Notes: generated from the sequence alone by a model not told the origin. A DNA stretch of 64,000 nt from Ceratothoa steindachneri (GCA_963969495.1 OZ018323.1:76098920-76162919); one strand, 5' to 3'. Shown: positions 11,191 to 25,389, numbered from the stretch's first letter. Translations and numbers: made by a program.

Positions 11191-11228
11191 AATGCAACGT
11201 TTCGACCTTACGGTCATCTTCTGGCTTT
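11191..11228 (-). ncRNA. Degenerate hammerhead-ribozyme-like motif (PLE terminal repeat)
   Basis: On the minus strand: CAGAAGA (core CUGANGA with U4 changed to A), stem-loop II GACC-GTAA-GGTC with a GNRA-type loop, GAAAC, then GTT as the possible cleavage triplet. Stem I pairs weakly (2 bp, a mismatch, 2 bp). Hammerheads are known in Penelope-like terminal repeats. The core substitution predicts loss of activity. Confidence 0.5.
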
Positions 11229-11531
11229 TTAGAAAGACAAAAGTTATATTACAATTTTTTTTTAAAAGAATTTGATGTATGACTAAAACAGGTTCAGAAT
11301 TATAAAACGAAACAAACATTAATGAAGAGAAGAGAAAAAAGGAGACCTATCATACAAGACATCTTCGTTACTGCGATTTCCAAGTTGAATGAGGTAAGAA
11401 ATTTGGTGACAGCAAGAAAATCAGTTTCTATAACTACAGAACTACAGAATCTAGGACCAGCAAAGACCCTAAGGTCCGCTCGAGGCTAGTCTGCTACACT
11501 ACATCCACAACTACGATACACACTTAAAATA

Positions 11532-11581
<50 letters not shown>

Positions 11582-11919
11582 ATGGGATAGTTATTTACAT
11601 TGAATAGGAGATTTCTCCCTTTTATTTAGTAATCTGCCTGTCCTAGGGTTGATTCCCAAGGGAGAGCAGAAACGGGTCTATGTGGTACATAGAATGCTGC
11701 CGACATATGTTACTATGGTGTCATTGTCGTAGAAGACAATTCTAAATTAAATTTGCAAATAAACTTTCTCTAAAAGTTGAGAAATCTTTTGTGGGAAAAA
11801 TCGATTAAGAAAACTCATTTCAGATACAACAAAAACCTTACATTTTTGGCAACAATAATTTTAGGAAATTGTAGATAATGTTATTGAAAAACTGTTTTAT
11901 TGTCTTTTCAATTAAAGAA
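11229..11919. other. Unassigned spacer with a TAG microsatellite
   Basis: Contains (TAG)16 at about 11531-11579. Otherwise nothing recognised. Confidence 0.4.
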
Positions 11920-12238
11920 GAGGGAAGGCAGTTTTTTAAAGAAAAGATGAGGAAAGGTGAACCACCCGATGTAAAAGAATCTTAATAGTAGAACAGTTTG
12001 ACAAAAAAAAAACTCAGCTAATTTACATATATTTCATTAAAGGATAAGAAGCTATGGTTGGGGATAAAGGAATATGGGCCTTATGCACCACTGGCAAACA
12101 GTACATTTTGGCTAGGCCCGTGCCTTAACACAAAGTTCTTTATAGGTGTTCTAATCTAAAATTCCCCGTGATTAAATTTCATAAAAAATGTATTTACTTC
12201 ATTCTCCATTATTAATATAACATCTCTGTCTGTATCAC
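11920..12238 (-). mobile_element. Penelope-like element fragment, host of the 5.2-kb transposon
   Basis: DNA-level match to the PLE copies at 4.9-5.3 and 10.1-10.5 kb. The minus strand reads GLAKMYCLPVVHKAHIPL..PTIASYP (PLE RT). The fragment stops at 12238/12239. The expected next bases of the paralogous copy (..CAAACTTAAATTTAGACTAG) are found in slightly diverged form at 17425-17450, on the far side of the 12241-17415 element. The RT core is deleted, since the motif-A side abuts sequence that in the 4.3-5.3 kb copy lies near 4370. Confidence 0.75.
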
Positions 12239-12255
12239 TACAGTGCAAAGGAAGA

Positions 12256-12531
12256 ACACCGAATAATGAATTTTGAATTTTCCAAATTTGAGTTATATAT
12301 TGACTCTTATGTAATTCGACCCGTAGATTGCATTTCTGGCATTGATTTACGCCCATCTTCACTCGTTTCGAGTTAGAAATTGGCCACACACCGAATATAC
12401 GCGACACTATCATGGATAACATAAAAGAAACACCGAATATGCAAAATGCAGAGGTTAAACACCGATTATACTGAATATTCGGTGTGTTTCATTTATATGT
12501 AGCACGATACCAGGCGTAAAACACCGAATAT
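12256..12531. repeat. ACACCGAATAT iteron cluster with palindromic module
   Basis: Direct copies start at 12256, 12388, 12430, 12459 (variant ACACCGATTAT) and 12521. An inverted copy lies at 12475-12485, so 12459-12485 forms a palindromic module. A diverged version of the same module (ACACTGAATGT..ATAATCGGTGT) sits near the other end at 16242-16267. Such repeats near transposon ends are typical transposase-binding sites; here that is an inference. Confidence 0.8.
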
Positions 12532-12767
12532 GCAAGCTTTCTATCAATTTATTGCCGCTCCTCTCATGCAGCAACCTGTTTTTCCTGAACAAATTGTGAG
12601 CTACGCGTCTGTACTGAAATGGACAAGAGAGTTTTTTTCTGCCTATGTCAAGTTTTATCCTTTTAATTCAGTCGGAGATAATCTCGTCGTTAAAACAGAA
12701 GGGCTGGTAGCCATGGCTTGCAATTACAACACACCATCAAACGTCTTCCAATTTTTAAAAGAACAGT

Positions 12768-14049
<1,282 letters not shown>

Positions 14050-16426
14050 GGTGTTTTGAGGACAGAAGAGCAGGACATTTCTTGCATTCAAGGGAATAAT
14101 ATAGCAGCTGCTATCGAAGTTCAATCTCCTGGAGTTTCTGATGCTCATGAAGAAGTATATGACGATGAAATGGTTTCCCATCACAACTCTGTTGTTTCTG
14201 AAGTTAAAAAAGGAGGAAATCAATGACACAACAAGAAAAGATCAATCAAGATAAAGGAAAACACCCAATATTAAATGGGTGTGATATAGATGAATAACCT
14301 TACAAATGGCATGCCAAGTTTTCAGATGAAATACGAAACCATACAAAAATACGATATGAGGCGAGCATGATTGTCAAGCAAAGTAACAAGGAAAGAAGTA
14401 GAAAAAGGCATATTCATGAAGATTTATCAAGGAAAAAGTCATTTTGTGTATATACACTGAGCGATGCCCAAGGACAAGCAATCAAAGTCTGTCAGAATTT
14501 TTTTCACAGCACTTTATGGTACAGTCAAGGTCAGGTTATAAAAACATTATTACATATCATTGATGCAGCTTCTTCATCCACCACAACTAATTTGTCAGGA
14601 AATATCGCAGTGCCAAATAACAGTTACCAAACGTGTTACTAGAGAAGTAAAAATGAATCACATTGAATGTTTCAATCCATTTATTTCTCATTTCAGAAGA
14701 GACCATGCTCTACATGTAAGATACATTCCAACAGATCTCTCCGTTGCTTCAATGTACAAACTATTCCATGAAAAACATACATCAGTCCGTTGTTCATATG
14801 AATCCTATCGGAGCACACTAAAGAAAGTGAACATTAGTTTTTCTCAACCTGGTGTTGACAAATTTTCCACATACTTATTTTGTGAATTGAATATGAATGA
14901 AGAAAATGCTAAAAAAAAACTCAATTTCACAATGAAATACAAAAAGAAGGAATAAAAGAATACAATAAAGATAGTGAGATATACGAACAAAAGGTTGGAC
15001 TCCTGATATTTGCCGTCGATATGCAAAAGGTTTTGCCCCTGCCAAGGATGTCTGATGTTAAAGAAAGTTTTTTCTTCTCAAGAATGGTTGTGTTTAATGA
15101 AACATTTGCTTCTTTAATGAAAAAAAGCAACATCACTATTGTGTAGTTTGGAATGAAAGTCTTCGAGGTAGGAATGCTCCTGATGTTGCATCATCCTATA
15201 TCAAAGTAATTAAGGAAAATAGAAATACAAAGAAGTTTATACTTTGGGCAGATAATTGCGTTGCTCAGAACAAAAAATGGACATTATATTCGGCATTCGC
15301 TTTACTTGTCAATGAATATCTTGGACACTCGGATATCACGATTAAATATCTTGTCACCGGTCACAAATTCTTTGTCGCAGATGGCGTTCATGGAAAAAAT
15401 TGAACAAGTAATCCGGAAAAAAGAAGAATCTGTATCATATGAGAGACCACTGCGATTCACTGGAACTTTCAACGAAGAGAACAACGGTCTTAGAAATGCA
15501 ACTTTATGATTTTAAGGCCTACGAAAACTTGTCAAGGTTGAGAACAACCCGAAGAGCGTCTTCTGAGAATAATATTCCTTTTTTACAAACTTTATGTTTA
15601 GTCTGATCTATAAAAAAAAACATTTGAGGAATCTAGAACGAAAGTTAAATTTATAAAAGAAATGATTCGACCCAGTTATTCGGCGAAATATTCATCAAAG
15701 CCAAGAGGAATTAAAAAAGGCAAAATTGGATAAAATTCACTCAGGTCTTGTTATGAGAAAGCCTATTTCCCGTCGAGCATTTTGGAATAACCTCCCTACT
15801 AGTGATAATATCTCCGATCTCATATGAATTTTCCCGTTAAGTTTTAAATGGATTTCCTTTTTGTGTATTTAGTAATTTTTCCTTAAAAAGGGATATAACT
15901 GCAGTTTTGGTGAAGTTTTATATTCTTACTCAGATCGTTTTAAAAATGACTTTACGTTCACTATTTTCTTTATTAAATTAAGGATATTTCAAACTAATAT
16001 TAACATGCAAATAGAAAAAATAAATTCATTGCATTTTTTCAAGATTCTGTTTAGTTTGTATTTTTATGGTCAAAATTTTCAATAAAAATTGCAGAAATTT
16101 ATAGGATTGTTTATACCTTCCCAATGACTTGTTAAAAATTATAATAATAAACAAGAACAGTGATGAATGTATAATGTAATGTGGTTGCCATAATTATAAT
16201 GAAGTCTGATTGCTTAATGTTGTCAATAATTCAAAGTGAAAACACTGAATGTACGTATAATCGGTGTCTCATCATCATCATCATCACCATCACCATCACT
16301 AACCCTATAATTTAAGAAGTGGATTTTTTTTAGTATTTGAATAATAATTTCATCTTAGTTTGGGTATAACTTATGTATTTTATCAAAGTTATTTCTAATA
16401 ATTCTTTTATAATATCAACCAGGCAA

Positions 16427-17099
16427 TGGCTTCGTCACCTACCCCCTACAAGGGGAGCTTGCGCTTCGCTACTAAGATTGAAATTTAAAATCTAAAAAAA
16501 AGCAGCCATAGTTAAATTTTTAGAAATTTTCTGAACTTCGCCAATTATAATAATTTTAAAAAAGGAACTCTAAACTAAATTTCCCTGCTTTCAAAAGTAT
16601 CACGTGGCTAAAATATAAAGTTATAGAAGATATATAAAAATAAATTTTCTTAACTTCACCATTTGTAATTCTTTGTGTTTTAAAAATAACTGATGAAAAA
16701 ACGTAAGTCATAACCAAACTAAGATGAAATTATTATTTAAATACTCAAAAAAATCCCCTTCTTATATTATAGAGTTAGTGAACAACAAAATGATGAAGTT
16801 CAGAAATAAATATAAGTATCAAAATTTTGTGAATTTTTTAAAACCCAAAGAATTACAAATGGTGAAGTTCAGAAAATTTATTTTTTATATATTTTCTTCT
16901 ATAACTATTTTAGCAACGTGATACTTTGAAATGGGGGAAATTCAGTTTAGAGTTGCTTTTTAAAATTATTATAATTGGCGAAGTTCAGAAAATTTATAAA
17001 AATTTAACCATGGCTGCTTTTTTTAGATTTTAAATTTCTATCTTAGTAGCGAAGCGCAAGCTACCCCGTAAGGGAAAGTGGCGAAGCCATTGCCTGGTT
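16427..17099. mobile_element. 673-bp foldback MITE nested in the 5.2-kb transposon
   Basis: The left arm (16427 to about 16690, starts AACCAGGCAATGGCTTCG) and right arm (about 16830-17099, ends CCATTGCCTGGTT) are inverted copies of roughly 265 bp, with scattered substitutions and small indels. An extra segment just outside the left arm (16308-16376) recurs inverted in the central part (16700-16785), so the hairpin has a second layer. No coding capacity. Confidence 0.8.
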
Positions 17100-17417
17100 G
17101 TTTAATATTAATGGTCATTCAAGAAAAATAAAACACCGAATAAATTTATATTCGTTTTTTTCCTCTGCATTTGTGGTGAATAGCAATCCACAAACCAAAG
17201 GAAAGACAATTTGGTACAACTGAGCCAAAAATATAAAATTAATGCACAAAAGAAAGTACAAATATGAAAGATGATGCCCATAATGGAGTAAAAACATTAA
17301 ACGTTTAACATAATCTTGAAAATATATCAATTTGGGGGGCATTACAATAAAGGAAAACCTTGGACGCTTCTGTAAAGTTATTATTTTGTATATTTGGTGC
17401 TCTTTCTCTGCACTGTA

Positions 17418-18480
17418 GATTCAGTTACAAACATAAATTTAATGTGGTCACTAAAAGTTTGGAAATCCAAGCTTCATACTGTTATCGTCCCGAATACTTA
17501 CAAACTGATATAAGCACAATTAAAATTATTAGCAAACATCTCAAGTATCGGAAAGAATTCTTGGAAGAAAGTTCTAAATCAACCCCCCTAAAACTATTTA
17601 TTCCGATAATAAAACGATTGCCCCTCGACCAGTGATCAAACACCCTATCTCTTTCATACAACATTAACTTAGTTTATTTAAAAAAATTCTAATGCTTTTT
17701 GACATAATCTAGTTTTCAACTCTCACACCATATTAAAAAATTTCTTTAGAAAATATCTTCACACAACATAGAATGTAGTATATATAAAATTCCTTGTCAA
17801 GAATACCCAAAATATTATATCGGTCGAGCAAGTAAGCCCTTAAACAAAAGATTAAGTCAACGTAAATATAATGTGAGAACAGGTCAAACCTCTAATGATT
17901 TATTTTAACATTTATCTTCGGAATCTCATAGAATAGATTGGGAAAACTCAATTATGGTTTTTGTAAAAGGCTTATGCTTAGATTCAGCCGAAAGACCTTT
18001 TACAGAATTGAAGAATTTCCTTGTTTTACCGTTTTCTGCGGCCTTTTCCTTTCTTCCCCGTCTCTTGAAATGTTTAAATATATCAGTCATATTTAAGTAT
18101 AAGTCTTCTATGTATATAATGTTAGTTCAAAATTATAGCAAGAATATAGAGGGAGTTTATTTGTCGATTGTGCAGTTTGCCCTAAGCGATACTTTGGGAA
18201 AAATGGAAAATCATTAAATGTTCGTTTGTCCCAACATAAGTACCATATTAGAAGAGTTGAAAGCAATAGTGCTTTCTTTGTTCACTTATCTTAACATGGT
18301 CATCCTATCAATTAGAAATCGGCTAAGTTTATTTACAACTCAGATGAATATGTTAAAAGAAATATGGTTGATTGCTCCTTCATTAATTCTTCTCCTAACT
18401 TCAATATATGGCCTTGTCTCTTTAAACTGGCCCCTGCCATTAAACAGCCTATTTTAAACGAAATCATCCATTTTAACTCT
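17418..18480 (+). mobile_element. Penelope-like fragments, two GIY-YIG domains in tandem
   Basis: After a short stretch completing the split PLE, two plus-strand GIY-YIG endonuclease pieces follow. The first (about 17780-18030) reads VYIKIPCQEYPKYYIGRASK then LSQRKYNVRTGQTSNDL and HRIDWENSIM. The second (about 18145-18470) reads CPKRYFGKNGKSLNVRLSQH, HPINWKSAKFIYNSDEYVKR and NFNIWPCLFKLAPAI. GIY-YIG nicks target DNA for PLE integration. In the second copy the YIG is YFG and a 1-nt shift separates it from GVYL. A plus frame at 17360-17635 is probably the linker upstream of the first domain. No HHR motif was found downstream. Confidence 0.75.
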
Positions 18481-18763
18481 TAGCCCTTTGATTTATTAAA
18501 TTTGTTAAAAGTATTTCTTTTGGTTTATTGAACAGTGTATTTATAATTACATATGTGTCTATTCACAGTTATCTGACTTATATTTCTACATTCCATACAC
18601 ACTCTCTCACACGTGGATATTTTGATAGAGATTTTATCTAAATGTCTTTTCCCTTTGGTACCTACCTTTAATTCCCCTTTCTGATCACTTATTTCTATTT
18701 TTCACCCCCCTTCTATTTTGTATCCTTTCGTAGTACGTAGGCGTAGCGTCTCTTAGTTTTTTC

Positions 18764-18848
<85 letters not shown>

Positions 18849-18852
18849 TATA
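18764..18852. repeat. (TA)n microsatellite
   Basis: About 44 TA units with two single interruptions. It directly abuts the end of a mariner element at 18853. The IY-rich open frames over it are artefacts. Confidence 0.95.
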
Positions 18853-20060
18853 GTGTTCGGGCAGAATTTGACGGTTTGCATAACTTAAAAAACGCAATCT
18901 GAGCCAAAAATAATTTATTTTAAAAATTAAAACAATATCAAGAAGATCGTCGCTGAGAAATACTAAAAGTTTACTCAAAGTAGCCACCCTCAGCTTACAT
19001 CACGGCCTCAAGATGGCTCTGGAGCCTGCCGCATGCGTTTCTCACTTTATCCCTGGGAAGATCTTCAAACACATCCTTGATCTTGGGCACCAGCTCGGCG
19101 TTGGGTTTGCTGGCAAAGCAGTTGGTGCATTTCTAAACCGCGCCCGACACATATTAATCCATGGGGTTAAAATCCGGAGGTATATGAGGCCAGAAAGTGG
19201 GGCTGGCGAAATCGTAGAAATTATCCGACAACCACTCTTGACTCTCTCCGGAGTAATGGCCTTCGAGCAGTAACCTTATCAAGACATGGTTTAACCAGTC
19301 TCCAGGAGCTACACATAGATGTCTGAATTGTGCTAAGACCCTGCTCAAATATGTAGGGCAGCATGACGTGTCCCTGACTACAGTCACACCCAGAGACCAT
19401 CACAGTTGGGGGAAACTTGGTCTTTATGATACATAGAATGTCGTATAGATTGTAAGCAAGCCACCTGTTGTTTTGGGTGCTGAGCAATGGGTCCTGGGAG
19501 ATATGGCCTTCCAGCAGCAACCCTCTCCATCCAAAGTCTGACCACAATCTCCAGCAGCTCCAGAGAGCTGTCTGAATTACACCTAAGACCCTGCTCAAAA
19601 AAGTGGGGCGGCATGGTGTCACATTCACTGGAGACACAACCACAGACCACCACAATTTGGGGAACAACAGGCAAGCCACCTGTCGTTCTGAGGGTTGTGC
19701 AACTGATCCTGGTAGAAGTTCTTTTCATCTGAGAAGAACCAACTCGTTCCCGGCTCAACAAGATGTTTTAGCTTGTTGAGTACCTTATTTGCCTTCGTGA
19801 AGTGGTTCTATTGGTCATGGCTGTCAGAATATTTCCTTTGCGATTCTTGCACGAGTGGCAGCGAAGGTCCTCACTCAGGGCCAGCTTCATGGTGGTGACT
19901 CCAGCACCCAACTTTCTACCCAAAGCACGGATTCCCTCGTTCGGGTCTTCCAGCGCCTTGTCCTGCAGTTGTTGGCTGAATTCTGGCGTGCAGAGGCAGT
20001 CAGAACGCTTTGTTCCTTTCTGCCAGCCACGGCTTCGTAGTCTTCGTTGCAGCTGCCTAT
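18853..20060 (-). mobile_element. Mariner transposon with internal tandem duplication
   Basis: The minus strand carries a mariner transposase in pieces: an HTH-side block (IRALGRKLGAGVTTMKLALS then EDLRCHSC, about 19975-19850), QNNRWLAYNLYDILCIIKTK (about 19470-19420), two versions of a central block containing PPHFFEQGL/LPYIFEQGL (about 19600 and 19345), and the C-terminus ELVPKIKDVFEDLPRDKVRN (about 19110-19050). The duplicated stretch covers about 19430-19680 and 19180-19420. The 3' terminus TAGTGTTCGGGCAG at 18851-18864 sits in the (TA)n array, consistent with insertion at TA. The 5' TIR was not found. Inactive. Confidence 0.75.
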
Positions 20061-20554
20061 ATCACGTCTTAGGGCATAGCTTCTCTATCTTTTTGTTGTC
20101 ATCTACCTACCCCTTTATTGTTTCGGTATTTCCCTGCGTAACGCCAAAGGTTGAGGATTGTAAAACAATGAAAATACGCAAAACAAAGAAATAGTGCTAA
20201 AAACAAGCAAACAGTGGTTAATGATAATATTCTCCTCGACTAGAAAAGATGTGAAGCAAACGAATTGTAACTAATATTAGGAAACTAAGAAATTATAATT
20301 TTCTTGACTAGAAAAAAATAACATAAAACAAATGAATTGGAATTAATATTATGAAACCTAGAAGTAATAACGAGCAAACATTGGTTCATTATAATACTAA
20401 CATTTTCTCTATCACTGGATAAAGATAATATAAAGCAAGTAACTAGTACTAAGTAACCAACATTGGAAGAACAAAAAACAAACAGATAAATGAATATTTA
20501 CAAAAAAAGGTAGTATGCGTATTGTGTATTTATGCACTGCAATGCCCATTCAAT
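20061..20554. other. Unassigned A+T-rich spacer
   Basis: Contains imperfectly repeated phrases (aatgaattggaattaatatt; gactagaaaa) but no recognisable element. The 3' end of the adjacent hAT should lie here. Confidence 0.35.
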
Positions 20555-22702
20555 TTAAAAATTAATGGGATTGTTGCGCCCGTATTTTCTTTGTGAGTTC
20601 ATTAAGTAACTTAGTAATTTAGTAACTGCCCCACGAACATCATGTTCAGTAGTTTTCAAACAAGGCCGATGCTTTGTTTTTATTATTAACAGTATTGAAA
20701 GGGTTGGTTCACATAGCCACGTCGATAGAAATAGCAGCAGCGCTTTAATTGCATATTCAACAAGCAAAGGATATAAGTTTTGAATCTTAAGCCAGAATAA
20801 TTTTAAATTGAATCCCTTATAAATGTCATGAGCCATTGCATCAGTTTTCAGTTCTATTAACTCCGCTTGCTTGCCTGTTCCTGGTTGCAAGGCACAGGGA
20901 TATGCTGTAAAAGGATTTCGGAGATAAACAAGTTCGTCTTCACCGAATGAAGGAAAGTAATTTTTTATTTCATTTTCTAACGCTCCAAGGATATCAAAAG
21001 TTAGTCCACTTAATTCATCAGTCTTCTCAGATTCATATTTGTTGATAAATTCCTTCACCGTTTCAAACATAACCAAAGTATTAGATTCAATATTCTATTT
21101 AAAAACACTAATTGACTTTGATTAAGCATATTTAAAGCATCAGGAATGTCAACCAGATATGCTAATTTTAAGAGGAAGTGATAATTTTTAACGACATTAT
21201 AAAATACTTGCATCAGTTACTACTGCAAATTTGATAAAAATGCAACAATTCAATTCGCAACTTATACACAAGTTTTGTAACATTTTCTCGACAGAGCCAA
21301 CGTACATGAGTGTGGAAAAGAAGTACACCATGTTTCGCCTCGAAACCTTCACACAGCAATTTAAAAACTCGACTGTTAACAATTAACAATTTTTATTACC
21401 TGTGATATGACATTGGCATGCCAATGCAAACCGATCTCGTATGATGCACTCATAGGTGGGTGCGATAACGAAAAATGTATCACGATAACGGATAAATCGA
21501 TAACGATGACCTTATGGGCGATGACCGATAATCGATAACTAGCTATAAATTTATCGCCCGATAAAGTGATAACCGATAAATCGATAAATCTAAAATTATA
21601 ATACAATATTGATTATTGACTATATATAGCGTTATTTTTATAATACAATAGTAAGAATATTTGAATATTGTTTCTTACCTGGTGAGGCTCTCCTTCATCT
21701 CCTCATAGGTTTTGAGGATCTTCCTCCCCAGCTCGGACCTACCTATTTCTGCCTCCAAGGCACGCGCGGCTCGCCCCTGTGCTAAACTGGAACAAAGAAC
21801 TGAAATGATCGATTATAGCTAGTTTGGAACCAAAAGTATCGGCGATACCGATGAATCGATAACGCGGGAAAAAATATCGGATAACCGATAACCCGATATC
21901 GTTATCGCGATAACGCCCCAACTATGGATGCACTGTATAAATTTCACGTGTGTAGCTACGTCTAAAACATGTCCTCTAAAACCAGAATATATCCCTAACA
22001 TCACTCGTGCCCCATCCGCTGCGCAGCCTTTCAAATCTTTCCATGCCAATTCATGTTTTTTAAAAACTGAGTCAACCATCTAAAAAATATCTTCACCTCT
22101 GGTTGTTGCTTCAAGCGTTACATTCATAAGAAGTTCTTCTTTAATATCCTCCTCATCTACATAACGAGCGAATACAAGTAATTGCGCATAGTTAGTAACA
22201 TCAGTTGTCTCATCTAATTGAGTTCAAATCCACTTTTAGAGATTTTAATTCCGCTAATTATTTATCGAAAAATTTCCTTTGACATGTCAGGAATTCGTCT
22301 TTTAATTTTATCATTTGATAAAGACATATATTTTATATTTTTTCGCCGCTTCTTCACCAAATTTTCTCTAACATTATGCGCCTTTTTCTATTTGGCAATC
22401 ATTAAAGACACTTCCTAAGAGGCTTTCATGATCCCGTTAATTGGCTGATAAAAGCCACCACTCTGACCACTCTTAAGTTCTGATTCTTTATGCTTGAAAA
22501 AGGACAGATCTTTATTTGTGAAACTCTGGTAATTTCTCTCAAAATGTCTATTATAGGAGGCTTGGCTTCATAGCTTCGTTGCTCAATGTTTTGTGACCAA
22601 AAACACACTGCGGAACTTCAATACCGTTGCTTAGTATTGATGTGAAGCCTAACTGCGAGTATGAGTCTGCATATTTACGTTTCTTACTATTTTTACTCAT
22701 AT
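20555..22702 (-). mobile_element. ZBED5-like hAT transposase remnant, interrupted by a second hAT
   Basis: Minus-strand order: start with SKNSKKRKYADSYSQLGF (about 22702), IEVPQCVFGHKTLSNEAMK (about 22600), then a decayed middle, WKDLKGCAADGARVMLGIYS (about 22040-21980), HVKFIQCI (21950, split by the small hAT), HTHVRWLCRENVTKLVYKLR (about 21310-21250), and FPSFGEDELVYLRNPF to EHDVRGAVTK (20555-21076). This is the domain order of the ZBED5/FAM200-type hAT proteins. It has many stops and is a dead copy. One candidate terminus is at 23214. Confidence 0.8.
21451..21926. mobile_element. 476-bp non-autonomous hAT element with 8-bp TSD
   Basis: Terminal inverted repeats CATAGGTGGGTGCGATAACG and, from the other end, CATAGTTGGGGCGTTATCG, followed inward by many CGATAA repeats on both sides. 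The perfect 8-bp duplication GATGCACT lies at 21443-21450 and 21927-21934. Removing the element and one duplication restores the older hAT reading frame across ..KFIQCI/IRDRFAL... Confidence 0.92.
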
Positions 22703-23149
22703 TGAAGGTTCAAAAAATGGTGCCAATAAAAACTAAATTAGCTACTGTATATCTGAAATATATATAAAATTTCATTAGTATTGCAAATATTTATTACTCT
22801 ATATCTGGCTATAATTATCTCCGGTACAAATCACTATAGATAAAATACAATATTTTGTTGCAACTTTTCTTCACTACTATTTATGTATTTACTTCTCGTT
22901 AAGAAATTATACAATCTCACATTCAGTACAAAATCAATACAGTTTTACTGTTCATACATTTATATGTCAAGTGATGGTACGGAAAATGCCGTAAAAAAGT
23001 TTATAATTATTAAAACGCAATCGACAAGCCACACCTTCTCTCACGATGCCTTCTTCAATACCACCCAATCCACAGCTTCCAGAATTTCTTTCTTTAAAGT
23101 AACAATAATTTTTTTACAAATTTCTTATTCTTACCATTTAAGCTTCCAT
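22703..23149. other. Unassigned A+T-rich spacer
   Basis: Probably the 5' leader region of the hAT just described. No coding evidence. Confidence 0.35.
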
Positions 23150-23214
23150 GTACCCCCTAATATGGTCAAACGTACCCCTGAGGGTATATGTACTCCCGGT
23201 TGAGAAGCCCTGTC
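23150..23214 (-). mobile_element. hAT-type terminus
   Basis: Read on the minus strand from 23214: CAGGGCTTCTCAACCGGGAG then a GTAC-rich stretch (GTACATATACCC, GGGGTAC). This resembles hAT ends and the left end of the 583-bp element at 31312. It may be the 5' end of the ZBED5-like hAT; no matching partner end was found. Confidence 0.5.
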
Positions 23215-23466
23215 TTAGAACAATTACAGATGTAACAAAGCATTGAGTACCAGTGATGAAGTGAGCATTTTGATACCAGGTGCAAATCATCATGGTGTAG
23301 GGAACTCCTTTTCCTCTCTTCAGATGGCTTCCAGGCATCCATGTCAGCTTACCTTTTCAAAACTTAAACTTTATTTTGAATGTCTTTCAACGCATTGTGT
23401 TTACCGATACATCAAACTTTTCCTGAAAAAATGCAGACATTAAAAATCGTCAAATTTAGCCCGAAC

Positions 23467-23658
<192 letters not shown>

Positions 23659-23963
23659 TAGCAGAGATACCCGAGGTTGCCCGGGTAAAATGTGCGTTCG
23701 GAAATAAAGTAAGACGGATTTTTATCCCCGACGTTGCACAGAATAAAAAGTCTTGTCGTATTAAATATAGATGACATTGTTTAAAATTAATATATCGTAG
23801 CGCAAAAATATGTTTACTCTCCGATAATTATTATTTTTAATGAGTATTATTTAAAATGAGTAAACGTTTCACCGCGCGCGCCCGTCAGTTTAGGCTTACG
23901 CGTGACTGAACGTTAGTTATGAGCGAACAACGTTTTTGCCACAGAAACAGATCGAGCGTCTTA

Positions 23964-24020
23964 TCTTCTTCTTCTTCTTCTTCTTCTTCTTCTTCTTCTT
24001 CTTCTTCTTCTTCTTCTTCT
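23964..24020. repeat. (CTT)19 microsatellite
   Basis: Perfect CTT trinucleotide run. Confidence 0.95.
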
Positions 24021-24079
24021 ATAACTCTATTATTTAAGAACGTAATTTTTTCTCTTGGTTTGGATATCCTTTTGTAGTG

Positions 24080-25030
<951 letters not shown>

Positions 25031-25100
25031 TTATTATATTGTTTTCAATTACTATGTGAATGAGTTACATTTGTATTCTCTATTTTTTATACCTGCCCCA

Positions 25101-25102
<2 letters not shown>

Positions 25103-25188
<86 letters not shown>
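25103..25188. repeat. (AT)n microsatellite
   Basis: About 43 AT units sitting between the Tc1 fragment and a mariner fragment. Confidence 0.95.
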
Positions 25189-25191
<3 letters not shown>

Positions 25192-25310
25192 GGGAATACA
25201 TTGGTCTAAAACGTTTAATATTATTGTACATAAACCACTTTTCTTCTCCTGTAACAATCTTACCGAAAATTGTTCTATTTAATGAAAAGATTAACGACAT
25301 CGTAAAGAAA
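25189..25310 (-). mobile_element. Mariner transposase fragment
   Basis: The minus strand reads NRTIFGKIVTGEEKWFMYNN then IKRFRPMYSPN, the first-acidic-residue block of mariner transposases (IVTGDEKW, here GEEKW). About 40 codons survive; it is cut off by the AT array. Confidence 0.75.
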
Positions 25311-25389
25311 CTGATGAACAACGATTTCACACAATTTATCTCCGAAAGAAATTTTGCCAAAACTATTATTATTGGCGATTATAACAAAA

